Positions 1 to 6,227 of a DNA stretch of 7,084 nt are shown in pieces. Source of the stretch: Candidatus Cloacimonadota bacterium. GTDB lineage: Bacteria > Cloacimonadota > Cloacimonadia > Cloacimonadales > TCS61. The stretch lies in the NCBI GenBank assembly GCA_030596265.1, contig JAUVKM010000104.1, positions 1 to 7,084 on the forward strand, given 5' to 3'. The notes below the pieces were generated by a model that saw nothing but the letters and a program-made list of their open reading frames with translations, was not told the origin of the DNA and did no database searches. The stretch's first letter is position 1. Each line of letters begins with the position of its first letter. The translations under genes and the position numbers were made by a program.

Positions 1-133
1 TATTTGTCAAATAATTTATTATTAGTTTATAAAAATAATACTTAAATGTAAGTTATACTTTGTAACATTCTTTTGTATATTTATTTTAGAAGATTTACTA
101 TTTAAATCCCCCGCAGCATAAAAATTATAGAGA

Positions 134-149
134 GGTAAAAGGTTTTACC
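134..149 (-). terminator. Possible weak terminator hairpin overlapping the nuclease stop codon
   Basis: GGTAAAAGGTTTTACC reads as a near-perfect palindrome that can form a 6-bp stem with a 4-nt loop. It overlaps the TAA stop of the nuclease gene. The stem is AT-rich and no continuous T-run follows it directly on the minus strand; only a loose T-rich stretch lies a few bases beyond. It could be a weak terminator or a 3' end-stabilising hairpin, or chance in AT-rich DNA. Confidence 0.25.
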
Positions 150-858
150 ATATCTTACGGATCTTTGATTTTTCTCTATCGATCTTCTTCCCTACTAAAC
201 TTTCCCATAACTTGATGCCTGCTAATTTTTCAACTAATATTGTTGGGACCAAATATGTATCAAGTGATTGATTAGATTCTTCATTCGGAATTACAAATGA
301 CCACATATTAATAGTACCTTTATTATTCTCAGTTAAAATAGATTTAAAATATGCTTGCGGAACCGGTATCGATACATTGTTTTTATCTTTTGCACCTATA
401 AGTTCTACCGGCGTATCAAAATAAAAAATAGGACCACAGATAACATACGTTTCTAATATTTTGGGTTTTGCATCTAATTTTCTTACTTCGGTTTCTAATT
501 CTTTCCAGATGTCTCTATTGAATTTAGGTCTCTGAGGAGACATATTAGACAAAAGAAATGTTTCGCTATTTTGTAATTCCGTTTCTATTTGATTTGCACT
601 CGCAACAAGATGCCCGCGATCATAACCGGATCCGGAATAATCAACCAGGTCAGCTCGGAACATCTCTGGAATTCGATAGTCCGGGCGAAAGTTATCTAAT
701 CGTTCTAAGTCTGTATTATCAGGATCTACAATTTCTAACGCCCATTTTGCCTGACGAAAATAGTATGAATAACCTAACACATAGTGCCTGTTAATTATTA
801 TTTGGTCTGCTGCCGGTATTCCGTATCTCGTTTCACGTCTTATAATGGGTGAGCTCAT
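145..858 (-). CDS. DNA/RNA non-specific endonuclease (Serratia NucA / EndoG-like, beta-beta-alpha metal)
   Basis: This 237-residue protein belongs to the NUC/endonuclease G family, Mg-dependent phosphodiesterases that cut DNA and RNA with little sequence preference. The signature DRGH is at residues 80-83 (YDRGHLVASAN), with H83 as the general base. N105, N114, E122 and R126 (block NMSPQRPKFNRDIWKELE and just after) keep the spacing of Serratia nuclease N110, N119, E127 and R131, so the active site looks complete. The start is fixed: an AAGGAGA ribosome site lies 7 nt upstream and an in-frame TAA sits two codons before the ATG, so no longer N-terminus exists. The N-terminus (MSSPIIRRETRYG) is not a signal peptide, so the enzyme appears cytoplasmic or leaves by a non-Sec route; many relatives are secreted. 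No inhibitor gene is visible beside it. It stands alone, separated from the propeller genes by a terminator. Family is confident; biological role is unknown. Confidence 0.93.
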   Translation of the reverse strand: MSSPIIRRETRYGIPAADQIIINRHYVLGYSYYFRQAKWALEIVDPDNTDLERLDNFRPDYRIPEMFRADLVDYSGSGYDRGHLVASANQIETELQNSETFLLSNMSPQRPKFNRDIWKELETEVRKLDAKPKILETYVICGPIFYFDTPVELIGAKDKNNVSIPVPQAYFKSILTENNKGTINMWSFVIPNEESNQSLDTYLVPTILVEKLAGIKLWESLVGKKIDREKSKIRKIW

Positions 859-864
859 ATATTA

Positions 865-871
865 TCTCCTT
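865..871 (-). promoter_or_regulatory. Ribosome binding site of the nuclease gene
   Basis: AAGGAGA on the minus strand is followed by a 7-nt spacer and the ATG at 858. Its second base triplet frame contains a TAA just before the ATG, so this site decides the start. Confidence 0.8.
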
Positions 872-891
872 CAATTTCACTATTCTGTTTA

Positions 892-986
892 TGTCATACT
901 CGACCACGCTCGGGTATCCATTCCAAATTCAAGTTATAGATTCCCGTTCCCCAATCAAGTTGAGAACAAGCTTCACTGGAATGACA
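892..986. repeat. 95-bp palindromic repeat element (REP/RPE-like) with TGTCAT/ATGACA ends
   Basis: The stretch begins TGTCAT and ends ATGACA, a perfect 6-bp terminal inverted repeat. Inside are two sub-hairpins. TACTCGA-CCACGC-TCGGGTA lies near the nuclease side; its arms pair fully as plus-strand RNA with one G-U. The distal half is bracketed by ATTCC and GGAAT and contains a second imperfect hairpin, GTTCCCCAA with TTGAGAAC. This layout resembles the short non-coding palindromic elements scattered through many bacterial genomes, such as the RPE elements of Rickettsia. It lies only 33 nt from the nuclease start codon, so it is either in the 5' untranslated leader or overlaps the promoter. 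Whether it is multicopy in this genome cannot be seen from one window. Confidence 0.55.
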
Positions 987-1106
987 TTAATCTTCTTGTA
1001 CGCATTTAAAAAATGCTGTTTATAATGAATTTGAGTCAAGTTAAAAAATTGTATAGTAATAATATTTGTAATTATGGGATTGCTAAAGGTTTGTCATATT
1101 TTGCAA

Positions 1107-1217
1107 AAAAGTGCGAAAAAGTGTCTGTAATTTTTTTATTTTGTTAAGAATAAAAAAAGAGTCAGTTATTTTTCATTTTATTGAGAATGGAAAAGTGTCT
1201 TTAGTTTGTCATTTTAT
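1107..1217. repeat. Degenerate tandem repeat, three units of 36-38 bp
   Basis: Three adjacent units lie at 1182-1217 (36 bp), 1145-1181 (37 bp) and 1107-1144 (38 bp). Read on the minus strand each starts A[T/C]AAAAT, continues through an A-rich stretch and reaches GACACTTTT or GACTCTTTT at about the same position. A partial fourth copy of the TTTGTCAT segment appears near 1090-1100. The units are clearly diverged from each other. The array sits between the propeller-gene terminator and the nuclease gene. It might carry operator-like sites, but no known regulator motif is recognised. Confidence 0.5.
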
Positions 1218-1256
1218 TATTAAGTAGAAGATAACAAAGGTGTTAAACTGATACAA

Positions 1257-1298
1257 TGTATAAAATAAACCCGACCTGAGAAATACTCAAGTCGGGTT
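1257..1298 (-). terminator. Intrinsic terminator after the propeller genes
   Basis: On the minus strand AACCCGACTTGAG, loop TATTT, CTCAGGTCGGGTT forms a 13-bp stem with one U-G wobble, followed by TTTATTTTATAC. It begins 6 nt after the TAG stop at 1305. The wobble is a C-A mismatch in the plus-strand reading, so the hairpin is built for minus-strand RNA. This ends the leftward transcript of the propeller genes and separates the nuclease as its own unit. Confidence 0.88.
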
Positions 1299-1304
1299 CA
1301 TAAG

Positions 1305-2576
1305 CTATTTAATAAGGATCATTTTTTTGGTAGAAGTATAACAACCACTTTTCAATTTGTAGAAATAGATTCCTGATGAAACCTGTTGATCATTTTCATC
1401 GGTGCCATCCCAAATAACAGAATGTTGACCTTCCGGTATTGAGAATTGTCGGATTTTCTGACCTTTCAGATTGTAAATTTCTATTTTGACTTGTTCATTT
1501 TGTTCAATATTAAACTTTATTGTCGTAGCTGGATTGAATGGATTAGGATAGTTACTGAGAAGTTGTGTAACTGATATAGTTAGATCATCTGCATCTGTTT
1601 CAGAATGTAATGCAAAATCAATTGTAGTCGTCTGGTTTTCCTCTACAACGATATCATTAACAGTGAGAATCAAATATCCTTCTGCAGTACAGGTCAATCC
1701 ATCATACACACCAACGGGAATATTTTCCACAAGATATGTGCCATCAAATTCTGATAAATCAGAAAAACTTCCGAGGGAAACACAGGCTCCTTCGATTGGT
1801 TCACCTGAATAAAAATCAGTTACAGTTCCATCTATATTTCCAACCGGTAATAAATCTTCATCCTGAAAGATAAGGAATGCAGAATCGGTAGTAACGAATA
1901 AATAATTATCCTGCACAGCAACATTATAACAGCATCCGGGAATTGGATATGATTCCAAATAAAGAGGAGCTTCCGGGTCGGAAATATCGAATTTCATTAG
2001 ATCATAACCGGCAATATAAAGATAATCACCTATTACACAAATGCCGGTTGCTCCAGTTACATCATCATAAGTACAAATTATTTCAGGAGTATTAATATTA
2101 GTTATATCTACGATCTGAAAATGCTGATCACAAACAAGATACAATAGATTTTCCTGAACAACCATATCTCTCGCATAATTACAAACAGTTGTTATTGTGG
2201 TTATCAATTGCGGGCTTGAAGTATCACTTATATCCACTATCCATAAAGAATAAGCACCATCTCCTGCAATGAAGGCATATCCGTTGTCTACGCAAATTCT
2301 GAGAGCATTACCACTGAGGGTTAAAGAACCTTCGAGAGATGGATTTACCGGATCCTGCAAATCTAATATTTTAAGAACATCACCATCCAAAATATACACA
2401 AATGAATCTTCTGCATAAATATCTTTAGCAGCAGCCGGATAGTCTCCGGTAAATTGCGGAGCATCAGGATCGCTGACATCGATTACAGTGAAAGTCGGTG
2501 TCCAATCGATATTATCTTGCATATAGACATAGTTATCTTTTACATCAAGATTATTTGGCATTGCCCAGAGATCCAA
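1305..2576 (-). CDS. Back half of the split gene: LVIVD repeats 9-14, carboxypeptidase-regulatory-like domain, T9SS sorting domain
   Basis: As an isolated frame this is 423 residues. Residues 1-240 hold six LVIVD-type repeats, recognisable by blocks such as TVIDVSDPDAPQF, LKILDLQDPVNPSL and LWIVDISDTSSPQL about 40 residues apart. Residues 247-323 (GNIDGTVTDFYSGEPIEGA to TTTIDFAL) look like a CarboxypepD_reg/CnaB-type beta-sandwich, absent from the upstream paralogue. Residues 339-423 are the type A sorting domain, with NYPNPFNP at 342-349, IYNLKGQK, and SSGIYFYKLKSG near the end; T9SS would use it for outer-membrane export and anchoring. The apparent start is a TTG that is an ordinary Leu codon in the restored protein. 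An AGGAG lies 8 nt upstream of it (2585-2589), so internal initiation is conceivable, but the product would have no signal peptide and could not reach T9SS. Confidence 0.75.
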   Translation of the reverse strand: MDLWAMPNNLDVKDNYVYMQDNIDWTPTFTVIDVSDPDAPQFTGDYPAAAKDIYAEDSFVYILDGDVLKILDLQDPVNPSLEGSLTLSGNALRICVDNGYAFIAGDGAYSLWIVDISDTSSPQLITTITTVCNYARDMVVQENLLYLVCDQHFQIVDITNINTPEIICTYDDVTGATGICVIGDYLYIAGYDLMKFDISDPEAPLYLESYPIPGCCYNVAVQDNYLFVTTDSAFLIFQDEDLLPVGNIDGTVTDFYSGEPIEGACVSLGSFSDLSEFDGTYLVENIPVGVYDGLTCTAEGYLILTVNDIVVEENQTTTIDFALHSETDADDLTISVTQLLSNYPNPFNPATTIKFNIEQNEQVKIEIYNLKGQKIRQFSIPEGQHSVIWDGTDENDQQVSSGIYFYKLKSGCYTSTKKMILIK

Positions 2577-2629
2577 TGCATATTCTCCTCTTAAAAAGGG
2601 ATTTTCAAACTCACTAATATCAATTATAC

Positions 2630-3784
2630 TTAATCCCCTGGAATTAAATAAACTTCACCCATATCTGCAAGGTAAGCAAAATTCTGGTTCACTTTTACTT
2701 CCTGAAGCCAGTACGGTCTTTGCAGGTTTCCTTCTAAAACAGTATTGGAAGGAACTTGAACATTCAATATTTCCAGGAAGGATGTTTCAGATGAAAATAG
2801 ATAATTTCCAGCAAGAAATAGAGATCTCACATTATCCATCGTAGAAAAACTCTGAGCAATGAATGGAGAATTCAGATTAGAGATATCGACAACATCCATA
2901 TCATCTGATGCCACAAAAGCATAGTTTCCTTCAACTTTTACATCATATGCAGAACCGGATGTTTGAATATGTGATTTAAAAACAGGATCGAACGGATCAT
3001 TCACATCAACAATTTCAAGACCATTATTATGATCTGCTATAAAAGCATATCCGTTTGAAAATGCAACATTATTGCCATAGCCTGGAGTGCTATAGTTGGA
3101 AACAAAAACAGGTTCTTCCGGAATTGTTATATCCAGGATTGTAAGTCCCATATTGCCTGTATCGGAAATATAAGCATAATTTGCTTCAATATCTATTCCG
3201 ACTGCTCCCGGTAGTGCGTAAAAGCCGATTGAATCCGGTTGAGCGGGATCTGTAATATCCAGAACTATTAAACCTGATCCGTCAACCACATAAAGATATG
3301 GATCACTTAAAAATAAGGTGTGAGCTCTTTGTAAAAGATATGTTGATATGAGCTCCATATTATTTATATCAACGATTCTTACACCGTCTTTATCGCCAAT
3401 ATAAGCAAAATTTCCCTCTACTATGATATCATTTGTACCGGTTATGCCTTTGCTTCCACAAGGAATGTATAACTCTGAAATAACTTCCGGATTTGAAATA
3501 TCGGAAATATCTAGATGACAAAGTCCGTTATTGAATGAAGCCCATACATCAGTTCCTGTTGAAAATACATCGGTGAGTACCGACCACATACAACTTCCCA
3601 CATATTCGATAGTCTCTTCCCTAGTATCTCGATTTACAGAATTGCTGCCTGTCTCCCAACCATACGGAAATTCACTATCTATCATCTTTGGGTAGATATC
3701 TGAATTGACCGAAGCAATAATTGTGGAAGTAAAAATTAAAAGAAATACAAACAAAATTACCAATGATTTCTTTTTATTTAACAT
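2630..3784 (-). CDS. Front half of the split gene: signal peptide plus LVIVD repeats 1-7
   Basis: This 384-residue frame starts with a Sec signal peptide: positive MLNKKK, then a hydrophobic run to TIIA, with likely cleavage near A24. A linker and the motif VGSCMW (residues 62-67) follow; the upstream paralogue shares that motif. Seven LVIVD-type repeats then run from about 88 to 350, for example LCHLDISDISNPEV, LIVLDITDPAQPD, LTILDITIPEEPV and LEIVDVNDPFDPV. LVIVD repeats are known as beta-propeller-like units, so seven would make one whole propeller. The stop follows just as repeat 8 begins. As it stands the product would be exported to the periplasm but lacks the sorting domain for T9SS. 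The start is supported by AAGGAGG 5 nt upstream of the ATG. Confidence 0.85.
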   Translation of the reverse strand: MLNKKKSLVILFVFLLIFTSTIIASVNSDIYPKMIDSEFPYGWETGSNSVNRDTREETIEYVGSCMWSVLTDVFSTGTDVWASFNNGLCHLDISDISNPEVISELYIPCGSKGITGTNDIIVEGNFAYIGDKDGVRIVDINNMELISTYLLQRAHTLFLSDPYLYVVDGSGLIVLDITDPAQPDSIGFYALPGAVGIDIEANYAYISDTGNMGLTILDITIPEEPVFVSNYSTPGYGNNVAFSNGYAFIADHNNGLEIVDVNDPFDPVFKSHIQTSGSAYDVKVEGNYAFVASDDMDVVDISNLNSPFIAQSFSTMDNVRSLFLAGNYLFSSETSFLEILNVQVPSNTVLEGNLQRPYWLQEVKVNQNFAYLADMGEVYLIPGD

Positions 3785-3789
3785 ATTAT

Positions 3790-3796
3790 CCTCCTT
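3790..3796 (-). promoter_or_regulatory. Ribosome binding site of the split propeller gene
   Basis: AAGGAGG with a 5-nt spacer (ATAAT) before the ATG at 3784. It is a near-consensus Shine-Dalgarno sequence. Confidence 0.85.
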
Positions 3797-3810
3797 TTTA
3801 AAACTAACCT

Positions 3811-3836
3811 CGTTCCAATGCTCCTGCGTTGGAATG
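3811..3836. repeat. Imperfect palindrome CGTTCCAATGC-TCCT-GCGTTGGAATG
   Basis: Two 11-nt arms enclose a 4-nt loop; nine pairs are Watson-Crick and the other two are G-U wobbles in plus-strand RNA but mismatches in minus-strand RNA. It resembles the widespread GTTCCCACGCTCC-GCGTGGGAAC-type short palindromic repeats found between genes in many bacteria. Being built for the non-transcribed strand, it is not an evident terminator. Confidence 0.5.
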
Positions 3837-3843
3837 CATTGTT

Positions 3844-3857
3844 TTCACTCCAGTGAA
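3844..3857. repeat. Short palindrome TTCACTCCAGTGAA
   Basis: Six-base arms TTCACT and AGTGAA flank CC. It lies 7 nt from the preceding palindrome and likely belongs to the same repeat cluster in the gap between the two propeller genes. Confidence 0.35.
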
Positions 3858-3890
3858 TGAAATATGTATTTTTTCTTTCAACGTTGGTAA

Positions 3891-3939
3891 ACCTTCGGAA
3901 GGTCAAGAAAACCTGAAAGTTACATAACCTTCCGAAGGT
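3891..3939. repeat. Pair of 13-nt palindromes in inverted orientation
   Basis: ACCTTCGGAAGGT (3891-3903) and ACCTTCCGAAGGT (3927-3939) are each palindromic around a central base and are exact reverse complements of each other, separated by 23 nt. The RNA can fold either as two small hairpins or as one 13-bp stem with a 23-nt loop. The pair starts 10 nt after the stop of the 754-residue gene. No T-run follows on the minus strand, so it is more likely an attenuating or 3' end-protecting structure, or a repeat element, than a canonical terminator. Confidence 0.55.
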
Positions 3940-3949
3940 AAATGTATTA

Positions 3950-6214
3950 CTATTTCAAGAGAAGCATTCGTTTTGTTTCAGAAAAATCACTACCTGTTTT
4001 CAACTGATAAAAATAAATACCCGATGAGACTGACTGATCATTTTCATCCTTCCCGTCCCAGATTATTGAATGTTGACCTGCAAAAAATTGATCACTAACG
4101 ATCTGTTTTATTTTTTGTCCCTTAATGTTGTAGATGTCGAGAGTCACAAACGAGGACATCTGAGTTATGGAAAAAGAGATCGTTGTTGTTGGATTGAATG
4201 GATTGGGGTAATTTCTAAGTTCACACTCATTTATGCTGCAAGTAGAATTATAATCATCATCAATACTTCCAACAAATTCATTCTGGAGGACTTGAAAAGA
4301 GCAATCGGTAGAAACATAGAGATGATCATTTGCATAAGTTAAACCTCTGCACCAGCCTGCAGTTTGAAAGAATTCCTCACGAATAGGAACAGTGGGATCA
4401 CTCACATCTATTTCCAGAAAACCACCTATCATATTTGTAATATAAGCATAATCTCCATCAACATATATATTTGTGTAATTGGAAAGATCATCATCAAAAT
4501 ATGAGCCTACGATCTGGGGAGTATTGATAATGCTGATGTCAACAATATGAAGTTGTTCCTGAGAAACAACATAAAGTAAGTCTTCCACTGCAAAAATACC
4601 TGTTACTTCTTCAGCAGCAGTAAATGATGTAACTATTTGCGGATTTAAAGCATCACTTACATCCACGATCCATACTTCACCTGCAGAATCTCCAATAAAA
4701 GCATATCCACTATCTACATATATTTTACAACCCTCTTCAGTACCGAGCGTAATGGAACTTATTAATGAAGGATTCGAGGGAACCTGTAGATCAGTTATCT
4801 GAAGAGTATTGCCCACCACGAGATATGTATATGGATCACCAGCATATATATCTTCTACAGATGCCGCATATTCACCAGCATACACCGGTGTATCGGGATT
4901 ACTAATATCAACTATGATAATAATTTCATTCATAATATCGGGAATATATACGTAGTTATCATTAACAGCAAGTATAGTGCAGAAATTGGGATATTCTATA
5001 GAATAATTCCCTCTGGGAAAAGGATTATCAGGATCATTTATCTCTACAATATTAAGTCCACCATCAAAAAAATCTCCCATATCTACTATGTAAGCAAAAT
5101 TTCCTGAAACCTGTATTCCACGAGAATGATAAACTTCTACATCGATACTTCCATCGAGTACAAAGTTCAATGGATCTTGTACATCCTGAATTTTTATAGA
5201 ATTGGAACCCACTTCAAACAGTCTATTTTCATCCACGAACAGATTTCCACCTCTTCCGTAACTCACTGCTACAAAAGGATTATCAGGATCAGAAACATCT
5301 ATCACAGCGATTTCGGAAGGAGTAGACACAGATACAACTACATATTGGGAATTTATCATTGCTATACGCATTACCGATCCGTCAAAATCGATATTTGAGA
5401 CGTGGAATGGATTCAAGGAATCATATATATCCACTATATTAAAACCACTTGAGCCTGAAGCGAGATAAGCATATCCATTTTCCGCAATAAGCTTGTTCGT
5501 ACAACAGATATCAGAAAGTTCAGAAAGAAAAACAGGATTTTCGGGAACAGAAATATCGAGAATAGTAAGACCCGCTCCTGCTGTGGACGAAACATAAGCA
5601 CGACTTCCAATTATATCGAGTCCCACAGCGCCTGATTTCTCATAAAAGCCAATGGAATCCGGTTGGGCAGGGTTCTGTACATCCAATACCCAAAAACCAG
5701 TTCCATCAACCACATAAAGATTAGTACCTCTGAGATACAAACTATGTGCCCTCCTCAGTGAATAAGTGGAAATAAGTTCCATATCGTTTATGTTAATTAT
5801 TCTCACACCCTCGTGGTCACCTATATAAGCATAATCTCCTTCTACCAAAATATCATTCACACCCATTATCTGTCCCTGTTTCAAAGTGTATAATGGAGTA
5901 TATCTCCTGGAAAGAAATTCGGGATTTGAAATATCTGATATGTCAATAAACCAGAGTCCATCCTGGAATGAACACCAGACGCTATCACCAGTAACAAAGA
6001 CATCACTCATTCCCTGCCACATACAACTTCCTACGTGCTGGATAGTTCCATTTTCTCTGAAATTAGTAGGTTCTACAAAATTCTCTTCAGGTATCACCCA
6101 TCCGTCCGGAAAGCTTTTGTTTTTTGTCATTTCCTCTACCGGAATATCAAATGCCAAGAGGTATGTGTTAAGTGAAAAGATCAATAAACCAAACATAATA
6201 ACTAACTTTTTCAT
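3950..6214 (-). CDS. LVIVD-repeat (double beta-propeller) protein with T9SS type A sorting domain
   Basis: This 754-residue protein is predicted to be secreted and surface-anchored. Residues 1-21 are a signal peptide (MKKLVIMFG... to YLLA, cleavage near A21). After a linker comes VGSCMW (61-66), then 14 LVIVD-type repeats spaced about 40 residues from about 86 to 645; examples are LWFIDISDISNPEF, LTILDISVPENPVF, LNIVEINDPDNPF and IIIVDISNPDTPV. Fourteen repeats fit two seven-bladed propellers. Residues 668-754 form the T9SS sorting domain, with NYPNPFNP at 668-675, IYNIKGQK, and SSGIYFYQLKTG near the end. The ATG at 6214 is preferred over an in-frame TTG at 6229, because the ribosome site GGAGGAGG lies between them and overlaps the TTG. 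The gene starts 15 nt after the preceding stop, suggesting a shared transcript. The downstream split gene is its paralogue. No enzymatic motif is visible; a binding or structural surface role is inference. Confidence 0.9.
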   Translation of the reverse strand: MKKLVIMFGLLIFSLNTYLLAFDIPVEEMTKNKSFPDGWVIPEENFVEPTNFRENGTIQHVGSCMWQGMSDVFVTGDSVWCSFQDGLWFIDISDISNPEFLSRRYTPLYTLKQGQIMGVNDILVEGDYAYIGDHEGVRIININDMELISTYSLRRAHSLYLRGTNLYVVDGTGFWVLDVQNPAQPDSIGFYEKSGAVGLDIIGSRAYVSSTAGAGLTILDISVPENPVFLSELSDICCTNKLIAENGYAYLASGSSGFNIVDIYDSLNPFHVSNIDFDGSVMRIAMINSQYVVVSVSTPSEIAVIDVSDPDNPFVAVSYGRGGNLFVDENRLFEVGSNSIKIQDVQDPLNFVLDGSIDVEVYHSRGIQVSGNFAYIVDMGDFFDGGLNIVEINDPDNPFPRGNYSIEYPNFCTILAVNDNYVYIPDIMNEIIIIVDISNPDTPVYAGEYAASVEDIYAGDPYTYLVVGNTLQITDLQVPSNPSLISSITLGTEEGCKIYVDSGYAFIGDSAGEVWIVDVSDALNPQIVTSFTAAEEVTGIFAVEDLLYVVSQEQLHIVDISIINTPQIVGSYFDDDLSNYTNIYVDGDYAYITNMIGGFLEIDVSDPTVPIREEFFQTAGWCRGLTYANDHLYVSTDCSFQVLQNEFVGSIDDDYNSTCSINECELRNYPNPFNPTTTISFSITQMSSFVTLDIYNIKGQKIKQIVSDQFFAGQHSIIWDGKDENDQSVSSGIYFYQLKTGSDFSETKRMLLLK

Positions 6215-6219
6215 TTTTT

Positions 6220-6227
6220 CCTCCTCC
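6220..6227 (-). promoter_or_regulatory. Ribosome binding site that fixes the start of the 754-residue protein
   Basis: GGAGGAGG sits 5 nt before the ATG at 6214 and overlaps the upstream in-frame TTG (6229-6227). The longer reading from the TTG would encode MEEEK ahead of the signal peptide, which is the ribosome site itself being translated. Confidence 0.85.

Larger units (their letters stand above)
859..1304. other. 446-nt intergenic region upstream of the nuclease gene
   Basis: No plausible gene was found here on either strand. From the nuclease side outwards it holds the nuclease ribosome site, a 95-bp palindromic element (892-986), a small hairpin GCATTT-AAA-AAATGC at 1002-1016, a degenerate tandem repeat (1107-1217) and the terminator of the propeller genes (1257-1298). 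The nuclease must have its own promoter here, but I could not find a pair of -35 and -10 hexamers with normal spacing. A TTGACT and a TATAAA on the minus strand near 1020-1042 are only 9 nt apart. Confidence 0.6.
1305..3784 (-). pseudogene. Frameshifted LVIVD-repeat T9SS-secreted protein (would be 826 aa if intact)
   Basis: The two open frames at 3784-2630 and 2576-1305 are the front and back halves of one gene. The 754-residue upstream paralogue aligns across both without a break. The front frame reads GEVYLIPGD and stops; the back frame, read upstream of its first possible start, gives GLSIIDISEFENPFLRGEY, matching paralogue GLNIVEINDPDNPFPRGNY. Adding one G to the GGGG tract (CCCC at 2635-2638 on the plus strand) joins them as IPGGLSIIDIS, restoring the paralogue's GGL. 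The back frame is first blocked upstream by TGA at 2657-2655 and the front frame stops at 2632-2630, so the lesion must lie within about 25 nt. Both halves keep good coding character and the sorting domain is intact, so the break is recent, a sequencing or assembly error, or phase variation. The evidence for one original gene is strong; which cause applies is undecided. Confidence 0.85.

Noticed and set aside
558..794. Plus-strand open frame of 78 codons
   Set aside because: It lies inside the nuclease gene, antisense to its most conserved active-site region, and shows no family features.
1107..1217. CRISPR array
   Set aside because: The units are contiguous and vary throughout their length; there are no identical repeats separated by unique spacers and no cas genes.
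2630..2654. Programmed -1 ribosomal frameshifting joining the two halves
   Set aside because: The shift direction would be -1, but the overlap has no X-XXY-YYZ slippery heptamer; slipping at CCA-GGG-GAU leaves a first-position mismatch, and GGGG is too short for typical transcriptional slippage.
3891..3939. Intrinsic terminator between the two propeller genes
   Set aside because: The hairpins are good but lack a following T-run on the minus strand, unlike the clear terminator at 1257-1298.
3785..3949. Promoter for the split propeller gene
   Set aside because: TTGACC and TTGAAA hexamers occur on the minus strand, but neither has a convincing -10 hexamer 16-18 nt downstream.
4070..5398. Two plus-strand open frames of 90 codons (4070-4342 and 5126-5398)
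   Set aside because: Both are antisense to the repeat and sorting domains of the 754-residue protein; their sequences look like mirrored low-complexity coding and have no supporting ribosome site noted.
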